Shown here: positions 1 to 5,151 of the stretch, piece by piece
How positions within the stretch are numbered: the first letter of the stretch is position 1
Layout: each line of letters starts with the position of its first letter
Assembly: GCA_030618675.1 (NCBI GenBank)
Contig: JAUXCV010000101.1
Span: 1 to 6,159 of the forward strand
Reading direction: 5' to 3'
DNA from: Acidimicrobiia bacterium
GTDB lineage: Bacteria; Actinomycetota; Acidimicrobiia; Spongiisociales; UBA5794
Length of the DNA: 6,159 nucleotides
Program-made: the position numbers and the translations under genes
Notes under the pieces: generated by a model
The model's input: the letters and a program-made list of their open reading frames with translations, nothing else
Databases searched by the model: none
Told to the model about the DNA's origin: nothing

Positions 1-719
1 CTCCCCAACGTCCCGAGATAGAGATCGATCACCTTCGGGTCGTGGAGGAGGTCTCGTCCCGGCCCCGTGTGAGCGTTGCTGCCTTGGTCCAGGACGTAGG
101 CCCGGTCGGCGATCTGCAAGCATCGGCGGGCGTTCTGCTCGACCATGATGATCGATACTCCGGAGTCGGCGATACCGCGCACCCGCTCGAAGACGAGATC
201 CTGATTCGCCGGCGATAGACCGGCCGACGGTTCGTCGAGGAGAAGGACCGAGGGATCCATCATGAGGGCGCGTCCGATGGCCACCATCTGGCGCTCGCCA
301 CCAGACAGGTATCCGGCTCGCTGCTCGGAACGATCGGCGAGGAGCGGGAACACTTCGACGACTGCTGCGAACCTCTCATCCCACGCGTTCGGGTCGAGGT
401 AGAGACCCATGCGGAGGTTGTCTTCGACGGTGAGCGACGGGAACACGTTCGCCCGCTGCGGCACATACCCAACTCCCAGAGCGACGAGTTCGTGTGCCAG
501 GAGATTCGAGATGTCATCACCCCTCAGCGTGACGAGGCCTTTCCGCACCGGAACGAGGCCAAAGATCGCTTTGACGAGGGTCGACTTGCCTGCCCCGTTC
601 GGCCCGATGATGCCGACGAGCTCGCCCTCGGCGAGTGTGAGATCGACACCGCGCAGGATGTCGACGCCCGGGAGGTAGCCGGCAACCACCCCATCCGCGA
701 TGAGGAGGTGGTCGCTCAT
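1..719 (-). CDS. livF: LivF: branched-chain amino acid ABC transporter ATP-binding protein (partial, C-terminus cut by window edge)
   Basis: This is one of the two cytoplasmic ATPases that power uptake of leucine, isoleucine, valine or related substrates through the LivH/LivM permease. The frame is open for 239 codons and leaves the window at position 1. Visible motifs are Walker A GPNGAGKST (residues 39-47), Q-loop Gln88 in YVPQ, signature LSGGE (138-142), Walker B LLLDEP (159-164) with catalytic Glu163, and VEQN around 193-196. Gln replaces the H-loop His at 195, which is usual in LivF proteins and separates them from LivG. The sequence reaches the LYLG stretch typical of the LivF C-terminus, so only a few residues are probably missing. 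The start at 719 has GGGGAGG seven bases upstream (727-733) and overlaps the livG stop as ATGA, which supports translational coupling. Family assignment is firm; substrate specificity is inferred. Confidence 0.95.
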   Translation of the reverse strand, partial: MSDHLLIADGVVAGYLPGVDILRGVDLTLAEGELVGIIGPNGAGKSTLVKAIFGLVPVRKGLVTLRGDDISNLLAHELVALGVGYVPQRANVFPSLTVEDNLRMGLYLDPNAWDERFAAVVEVFPLLADRSEQRAGYLSGGERQMVAIGRALMMDPSVLLLDEPSAGLSPANQDLVFERVRGIADSGVSIIMVEQNARRCLQIADRAYVLDQGSNAHTGPGRDLLHDPKVIDLYLGTLG

Positions 720-1543
720 TCGGCCGCCTCCCCGTGATGGGCACCGAGATACGCGTCGATGACGTCCGGGTTCTTCGCAATGATGTCGGGAGGACCTTCG
801 GCGATGACACGACCCTGTGCCATGACGATGACCCAGTCGGAGATCTCCTGGACGATGTCCATGTCGTGCTCGACGAAGACGACGGTCTTCCCCCCATCGC
901 GCAGTCCTGTGATGTGGCTGAGGAGCGACTGTGTGAGCACCGGGTTCACGCCGGCCATGGGCTCGTCGAGCATGACCACTTCGGGATCCATCATGAGCGC
1001 ACGTGCCATCTCGAGGAGCTTCCGCTGTCCGCCCGAGAGGCTTCCGGCGTACTCATCGGCCATATGGTCGAGACCGAACCGGTCCAACAGTTCGGATGCG
1101 CGTTGTTCGTTGGCGCGTTCGGTGGCATGCCATCCGCCGGTGAGAGAGCCCCACAGGCCTTCACCCGCGTTGTTCTTGGCAGCGACGAGCATGTTGTCCA
1201 TCACGGTCAGTCGGGCGAGGGATCGCGTCAGTTGGAAGGTACGGACCATCCCGCGTCTCGCAACACGGAACGCGGCGATTCCCACGAGGGCTCCGCCATC
1301 GAGATGCCATTCACCAGCATCGGGTTTGTCGAACCCGGTGAGGAGATTGAAGAGTGTCGTCTTCCCTGCGCCGTTGGGTCCGATGAGCGACGTCACCGTG
1401 TGGCGTTGTACTTCGAGGTGGTCGATGTCGACGGCGTGGAGGCCTCCGAACGATCTCTGGAGACCGTCGGCGATGAGTACCGGGTCGGGCTTGCGGACGC
1501 CGGGTTCGGGAGCGACCCCGGTCATCGGGTGATCAGCGTTCAT
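716..1543 (-). CDS. livG: LivG: branched-chain amino acid ABC transporter ATP-binding protein
   Basis: This 275-residue protein is the second ATPase of the LIV transporter and pairs with LivF under the LivH/LivM membrane core. Motifs in order are Walker A GPNGAGKTT (55-63), Q-loop Gln104 in RTFQ, signature LSGGQ (169-173), Walker B VVMLDEP (189-195) with catalytic Glu194, and H-loop His226 in FVEHDM. The FVEHDM motif and the MVRTFQ segment are typical of LivG. The first 20 or so residues are a proline-rich lead before the ATPase fold, and Met7 is a possible alternative start. The start at 1543 is preferred because GGAGGAGG lies nine bases upstream (1553-1560), inside the end of livM. It overlaps livM by 11 nt, and its stop overlaps the livF start by 4 nt. 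A long open frame on the opposite strand is a shadow of this gene. Confidence 0.96.
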   Translation of the reverse strand: MNADHPMTGVAPEPGVRKPDPVLIADGLQRSFGGLHAVDIDHLEVQRHTVTSLIGPNGAGKTTLFNLLTGFDKPDAGEWHLDGGALVGIAAFRVARRGMVRTFQLTRSLARLTVMDNMLVAAKNNAGEGLWGSLTGGWHATERANEQRASELLDRFGLDHMADEYAGSLSGGQRKLLEMARALMMDPEVVMLDEPMAGVNPVLTQSLLSHITGLRDGGKTVVFVEHDMDIVQEISDWVIVMAQGRVIAEGPPDIIAKNPDVIDAYLGAHHGEAAE

Positions 1544-2525
1544 CGATGAGCGCCTCCTCCTTGTTCCCGAGGATGCCCTGCGGCCGGAAGATCATGAGAA
1601 CCATCATGCCCACCCCGACGAGCACCAACTTGACCTGTCCGGCGGCAGCCGGCGTCAGGAGATCGCCGACCCAGCCGATGTTGGCCTGGGCGTTGACCAT
1701 GAGGGCATCGATCGTGAAGAACAGGAACTGGAACACGACGGCTCCAACGACGGGCCCGAGAATCGTCCCGGCACCTCCGAGGATGACGATGACATACAGG
1801 ATGAAGGTGATCTTCGGCAGGTAGGCATCGGGCGTTACGTTCTGCTGCTCGATCGCGAGGAGGATCCCTGCGATCCCCGCTATCGCTCCGCCGATCATCA
1901 GAGCCTGGAGCTTGTAGGCGAAGACGTTCTTGCCAAGTGCGATCGTGGCATCCTCATCCTCGCGAATAGCCTTGAGGACCCGACCCCATGGGCTCTTGAT
2001 GAGGCGCCGGATCAGCAACGTCATGAGCACCACGAGCGCCCATCCGACCAGCATGACCCAGAGCTTGCGGCCGGTGACGACCAGGCTTCCGATGCCATAG
2101 AGTTGCGAGGCAGGGAACGGGTTGAGGTCGAAGAACGAATCGGCGAATCCCTGGATGCCGAAAACACTGTTCGTGATGGGTTGGGCCCAACTTGATCGAA
2201 CGAGCAAGCGGATCACCTCGGCGGCGGCGATCGTGGTGATCGCCAGGTAGTCGGCGCGCAGCCGCAAGGTCGGGAGGCCGAGGAGAAGGCCGAGGAGCGC
2301 TGCAACCAGGATCCCGACGATGACACCAAGCCAGAGTGGTCCCCCCAGGTCCACGGTGATGGCCGCGCCGTATGCGCCGACGAGCATGAACGCGACGTGC
2401 CCGAAGTTCAACAGCCCGGCATAGCCGAACTGGAGGTTGAGGCCGATGGCAGAGATCGCGTACGCAGCCGTGAGCGGGCCGATCGTGGCGAGGATGCCGT
2501 CGATGAGGACGCTGCCCCAGTCCAT
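1533..2525 (-). CDS. livM: LivM: branched-chain amino acid ABC transporter permease
   Basis: This 330-residue polytopic inner-membrane protein forms half of the LIV translocation pore. It shows the LivM family blocks: GYAGLLNFGHVAFMLVGAYG near residues 34-53, LPTLRLRADYLAI followed by EVIR around 84-105, the cytoplasmic ATPase-coupling loop SPWGRVLKAIREDEDA in the middle, GGAGTILGP in the C-terminal half, and FRPQGILG near the end. Hydrophobic segments fit roughly eight to ten membrane spans, and the length is normal for the family. The start ATG at 2525 shares a base with the livH stop (TGATG), and AGAGGA lies seven bases upstream, so translation is probably coupled to livH. The 3' end overlaps the livG start. 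Family is certain; whether the true substrate is branched-chain amino acids, urea, an amide or another amino acid cannot be told from the sequence. Confidence 0.96.
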   Translation of the reverse strand: MDWGSVLIDGILATIGPLTAAYAISAIGLNLQFGYAGLLNFGHVAFMLVGAYGAAITVDLGGPLWLGVIVGILVAALLGLLLGLPTLRLRADYLAITTIAAAEVIRLLVRSSWAQPITNSVFGIQGFADSFFDLNPFPASQLYGIGSLVVTGRKLWVMLVGWALVVLMTLLIRRLIKSPWGRVLKAIREDEDATIALGKNVFAYKLQALMIGGAIAGIAGILLAIEQQNVTPDAYLPKITFILYVIVILGGAGTILGPVVGAVVFQFLFFTIDALMVNAQANIGWVGDLLTPAAAGQVKLVLVGVGMMVLMIFRPQGILGNKEEALIDER

Positions 2526-3808
2526 CAGCCGATCCTCTCTTTCGTGCCGAGGAGACCCTGCGGTTTGGCGAGCAGAATCACGATGAGGAGAGCAAGCCCG
2601 ACCGCCGTCTTCAGCTCATTCGGAAAGATGAGGGTGCTCATCTCCACGGCAACTCCAACGATGAATCCACCGACCATGGCCCCATAGGCGGTTCCAAGGC
2701 CGCCGAGCACGACCGCTGCGAAGATCAGAAGCAGCAGTTTGAAGCCCATGTCCCACTGCACGGCCTCGTTGAGACCGAAGAAGGTTCCGCCGAGCGCAGC
2801 AAGCCCACCTGCGAGCGTCCAGGTGATGAGGATGATGCGGTTGACGTTGATGCCGGATGACTCAGCGAGGTCGGCATCATCTGAAACTGCTCGCATGGCG
2901 GTCCCCGCCCTGCTCTTCTGGAGAAAGATCCCGACCCCTGCCAGCACAATCAGGGAGATCGCGATCGTGAGGAGTTGCTTTGGCACCATCGAGATGCCGA
3001 GTATCTCGATCGGCGGCTGGCCGGCGAAGTCGGGATAGGCCCGTGGCTCTCCGCCGAAGATGATGAGGAAGAGGTTCCGGAGAGCGAACGACAGGCCGAT
3101 GGACACGACCATCATCGCAACGAGTCCTGTATGGCGATTGCGAAGGGGGCGCCACAGCGACCGCTCTTGGATCCAGCCGAAACCAGCACCGACGAGAACG
3201 GCCGGAACGATCGCGATGACGAGAGGCCATCGCGGTCCCAGCGCCGAGGCGTGGAAGAAGTACGCGGCGATTGCGCCGAGTGTCACCATCTCGGCATGGG
3301 CGAAGTTGACAAGCCCGGTTACGCCGAAGACCAAGGAGAGTCCGACAGCGGACAAGGCGATGATCGCTCCGAGCTTGAGCCCTGCGATGAAGAGAGCCCC
3401 GACGCGCTGATACATCGAGACCGTTGATACAACGCCCTCGCCGAGAGGGAAGATCACCTTCTTGGACTGCCCGTCCCGGACCTTGACGTCTGAGAGCGCT
3501 TCCTTGTCGGGATCAGTGAGGGCAACCCCTTCGGGGAGTGTCGAGGTGTCGAGACTCACCTGGTAGATGCCGGCGCCGGGTACCGGAATCTCCCATTTCC
3601 CGTCGGCACCGGAATCGCCGGATCCGATCTCGTTCCCATCCTGGCTCACGGTGATGATGACGCCCTCAACGGGAAGCTTTTCGTCGCCGAGACGTTGAAT
3701 GAGTGTGCCGCCGATCGACTCACCGGTGGCGAAGGACGCGAGCGGCATCATCACGACGATGGTGATCGCCGCGAGCCAGAACCATGCGAAGCGAGCACGT
3801 CGTGACAA
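2525..3808 (-). CDS. livH: LivH-type permease with N-terminal extracytoplasmic beta-sandwich extension
   Basis: Residues about 132-427 are a normal LivH permease (around 295 residues): GLVNFAHAEMVTLGA near 165-179, the coupling loop SRAGTAMRAVSDDADLAESSG, the LGGLGTAYGAMVGG block, and a KPQGLLG end. It pairs with LivM in the membrane. Ahead of this lie a basic start and hydrophobic stretch (residues 9-27, FWLAAITIVVMMPLASFA) that looks like a signal peptide or signal anchor, then about 100 polar residues. That polar part has the rhythm of carboxypeptidase-regulatory or SdrD-B-like beta-sandwiches: LPVEGVIITV, SGADGKWEIPVPGAGIYQVSLD, then KKVIFPL. It should sit outside the membrane. Its job is unknown; substrate or binding-protein contact is only a guess. 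The start used is TTG at 3808 with no clear Shine-Dalgarno. No in-frame ATG lies close upstream, and Met20/21 would destroy the signal segment. It is first in the operon. Confidence 0.9.
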   Translation of the reverse strand: MSRRARFAWFWLAAITIVVMMPLASFATGESIGGTLIQRLGDEKLPVEGVIITVSQDGNEIGSGDSGADGKWEIPVPGAGIYQVSLDTSTLPEGVALTDPDKEALSDVKVRDGQSKKVIFPLGEGVVSTVSMYQRVGALFIAGLKLGAIIALSAVGLSLVFGVTGLVNFAHAEMVTLGAIAAYFFHASALGPRWPLVIAIVPAVLVGAGFGWIQERSLWRPLRNRHTGLVAMMVVSIGLSFALRNLFLIIFGGEPRAYPDFAGQPPIEILGISMVPKQLLTIAISLIVLAGVGIFLQKSRAGTAMRAVSDDADLAESSGINVNRIILITWTLAGGLAALGGTFFGLNEAVQWDMGFKLLLLIFAAVVLGGLGTAYGAMVGGFIVGVAVEMSTLIFPNELKTAVGLALLIVILLAKPQGLLGTKERIG

Positions 3809-3911
3809 GATCGGCCGAGTGTAGGGGTATGCGGGGTGCCTGCGCTCCCTCGATCACCCGGCGCGGTCGGCGGCTCTCGTGTAGGTTTGCGGAGGAGAGA
3901 TAGGGGACGAT
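3809..3911. promoter_or_regulatory. Divergent promoter region between livH and the CBS-domain gene
   Basis: This 103-bp gap separates two genes read in opposite directions, so it must hold both start regions. On the minus strand TACACT (3818-3823) fits a TANNNT -10 box, nine bases before the livH TTG. On the plus strand TAGGTT (3882-3887) fits the same pattern for the CBS gene. No good TTGACA-like -35 is visible for either. The word GTGTAGG occurs twice, at 3819-3825 and 3879-3885, each followed by a TATGCGG/TTTGCGG-like tail and each overlapping one of the proposed -10 boxes. Confidence 0.45.
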
Positions 3912-4346
3912 ATGCAGCGGACACTTACCGGCATTCTCAGTAGCAAGGGATCGAACGTCTGGACGGTTGCGCCCGACGACACGGTTTACGACGCACTCGA
4001 AACGATGGCAGAGCACAACATCGGTGCACTCGTGGTACTCGATGGAGACGATCTGGTTGGGATCCTGTCGGAGCGAGACTACGCGAGGAAGGTGATGCTC
4101 CTCGATCGCGGTTCGAAACAAACGCGTGTCTCAGAGATCATGACGACCGAGATCCGAACCGTTGGATCGACATCGACCGTCGCCGAGTGCATGGAGTCGA
4201 TGACCGAGCACAGAATCCGGCACCTCCCGGTCCTGGACGACGACGGTCGGCTCGCAGGAGTGATCTCGATCGGCGACGTGGTGAAGGCGATGATCGCCCA
4301 GCAGCGTGACATGATCACCCAACTAGAGCGCTACATCACCACCTAA
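3912..4346 (+). CDS. Small stand-alone protein of two CBS domains
   Basis: This 144-residue soluble protein consists almost wholly of a CBS pair (Bateman module). CBS1 spans roughly residues 7-64 (WTVAPDDTVYDALETMAEHN, then GALVVLDGDDLVGILSERD) and CBS2 roughly 73-130 (SEIMTTEIRTVGSTSTVAEC, then RHLPVLDDDGRLAGVISIGD). Each domain ends in the S-x-x-D ribose-contacting signature, Ser53-Asp56 and Ser119-Asp122. Family knowledge says such pairs dimerise and bind AMP, ATP, NADH or S-adenosyl ligands as energy sensors that act on partner proteins. The partner here is unknown. No enzyme or membrane domain is attached. Possible ribosome binding sequences are GGAGGAGAG (3891-3899) and AGGGGA (3902-3907, four bases before ATG). 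It is transcribed away from the LIV operon; no terminator is seen between it and the downstream tRNA gene. Confidence 0.93.
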   Translation: MQRTLTGILSSKGSNVWTVAPDDTVYDALETMAEHNIGALVVLDGDDLVGILSERDYARKVMLLDRGSKQTRVSEIMTTEIRTVGSTSTVAECMESMTEHRIRHLPVLDDDGRLAGVISIGDVVKAMIAQQRDMITQLERYITT

Positions 4347-4444
4347 CGCTGCATACCCAGGGTTCACAGCATCGTATATGACGCTGCGAGCCCACAGAAT
4401 GGGAGATGGGAATCCGGCCCGGCACCGAACGTCGCGTAGTCCGG

Positions 4445-4450
4445 TAGGTT
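4445..4450 (+). promoter_or_regulatory. Possible -10 box of the selC promoter
   Basis: TAGGTT matches a TANNNT -10 pattern and is identical to the hexamer proposed for the CBS gene. It ends seven bases before the first base of the mature tRNA, so transcription would begin at or very near the tRNA 5' end. No recognisable -35 lies 16-18 bases upstream, so this is weak evidence. Confidence 0.3.
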
Positions 4451-4457
4451 CATCCCC

Positions 4458-4549
4458 GGAGGTGTCCGGACGCCTGGTGGGTTCCCCGGTCTTCAACACC
4501 GGTGTCGGGTTGCATTGCAGCCCGAGGGGTTCGATTCCCTGCACCTCCG
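4458..4549 (+). tRNA. selC: Selenocysteine tRNA (anticodon TCA)
   Basis: This 92-nt cloverleaf with a long variable arm should decode UGA as selenocysteine. It would be charged with serine by SerRS, converted by SelA, and delivered by SelB. The acceptor GGAGGTGT (4458-4465) pairs with GCACCTCC (4541-4548), eight pairs ending in a T-G wobble, with discriminator G4549. The anticodon arm is CCGGT (4486-4490) with ACCGG (4498-4502) around loop CTTCAAC; the anticodon TCA is 4493-4495. The variable arm CGGGTTGC / GCAGCCCG (4506-4513/4517-4524) gives eight pairs with loop ATT. The T-loop TTCGATT is 4530-4536. The extended D-stem (4468-4485) forms only with a bulged C4471 or internal mismatches. CCA is not encoded. 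The T-stem has only four good pairs (GGGG/CCCT), so the acceptor/T branch totals 12 rather than the usual bacterial 13. Alternatives such as a suppressor or serine-type allo-tRNA are less likely given the UCA anticodon and 8-bp acceptor. Confidence 0.9.
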
Positions 4550-4561
4550 CTTGAACCCTAC

Positions 4562-4590
4562 GGGTGCGGGCTCCCGTCGGACCTGCACCC
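4562..4590 (+). terminator. GC-rich hairpin downstream of selC, possible terminator without U-tract
   Basis: GGGTGCGGG (4562-4570) pairs with CCTGCACCC (4582-4590) in nine base pairs (one G-T) around an 11-nt loop, starting 13 bases after the tRNA. No T-run follows, so it is either a U-less terminator of the kind proposed in high-GC bacteria, a 3'-processing barrier, or simply a hairpin. Confidence 0.35.
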
Positions 4591-5010
4591 GGCTGGTCCC
4601 TGCATATTGCACGAATCTGGCCGTTCGGTTGCAGCAACGGCTGCACGAAACACCTCGGAACGGGTTGTGAGAAGCTCCAGATAGACGTCCGAATCTCGGT
4701 ATCAGAGGACTGGAGCCACGGTGATCGGGGATCGGAGAAGAACCCCCGGGCAGAGTCCCCATTCCCGACCGGGGGTGCATGAACTTGGCCCCGGGGACAA
4801 GGGGGAAGAGTGTTTCCGGGTTGGGGTTTCTACGCGTGCGGACCGAACGCCTGGTTGATGGGTTGGTCGTCGTTTTCCTGGTGCTGTTCGTTGGCGAGCC
4901 ATGGGCACCGGTCGGACGCCGGGAGCGTGGCTCGGAGGCTGCTGAGGCGGTGAGGCCGGTGAGCGGATCCGATCTGGGCCGCAGCGTCCGTGTTGGCGTC
5001 GATTTGTGAC
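4591..5010. other. Intergenic stretch without a convincing gene, rich in GC hairpins
   Basis: No recognisable protein or RNA family was found in this 420-bp interval. It holds several inverted repeats. TGCAGC/GCTGCA (4630-4645) has loop AACG. GCTCCAG/CTGGAGC (4674-4680/4710-4716) encloses a partly paired interior. ACCCCCGG/CCGGGGGT (4742-4749/4769-4776) follows, then CTTG..CAAG around a CCCCGGGG core (4784-4801). Read on the minus strand, the third hairpin is followed by TTCTTCT and resembles an intrinsic terminator for leftward transcription. A 76-codon plus-strand frame at 4779-5009 has one hydrophobic run (GLVVVFLVLFV) and GGGGGT before its ATG, but no recognisable family. Longer minus-strand frames here run through selC and are arginine/proline-rich shadows. 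Confidence 0.5.
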
Positions 5011-5147
5011 CTTCGACCCTATCGAAGCCGGTGGGTGGTAAACCACGCTTGATGACGTCCAGCAAGGGTGTTCGTGAACTCCGACCGCCGGGGAGTGCGA
5101 ACCCAGGGGAGTATGCCTCCTGGCAGGGGGCACGTCGGGAGGAGGGG
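5011..5147 (+). promoter_or_regulatory. Candidate structured 5' leader of the cytochrome c peroxidase gene
   Basis: The interval can be paired almost end to end. Hairpin CTTCGA/TCGAAG (5011-5016/5022-5027) abuts a 7-bp stem CCGGTGG/CCGCCGG (5028-5034/5085-5091). That stem encloses three adjacent hairpins: GTGG-TAAA-CCAC (5035-5046), CTTG..CAAG (5048-5066) and GGTGTT-CGTG-AACTCC (5067-5082, one T-T mismatch). A second unit follows: GTGC/GCAC (5095-5098/5130-5133) around CCAGGGG/CTCCTGG (5103-5109/5117-5123). CCTCCT (5116-5121) is also perfectly complementary to AGGAGG in the ribosome binding site (5140-5145), so two exclusive folds are possible. It does not match a riboswitch class I recognise. 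Pairing was done by eye, and GC-rich DNA pairs easily. Confidence 0.4.
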
Positions 5148-5151
5148 TCGG

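Noticed and set aside
734..1549. Long plus-strand open frame (271 codons) opposite livG
   Set aside because: It is an antisense shadow of a strongly supported ABC ATPase; the composition (His/Asp/Glu/Val-rich) is typical of antisense frames and no domain is visible.
4368..4385. Imperfect palindrome AGCATCG..TGACGCT after the CBS gene as a terminator
   Set aside because: The stem has a mismatch and a G-T pair with a four-base loop and no T-run; too weak to call.
5028..5091. The four-way junction as a second tRNA gene
   Set aside because: The helix count resembles a cloverleaf, but there is no TTCRANY T-loop, no GG in a D-loop, no two-base linker after the acceptor and no proper anticodon loop.
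5103..5133. AGGGGAGTA word as a yybP-ykoY (manganese) riboswitch core
   Set aside because: Only this short word matches; the partner helix and the rest of the consensus are missing, and it lies too close to the start codon.
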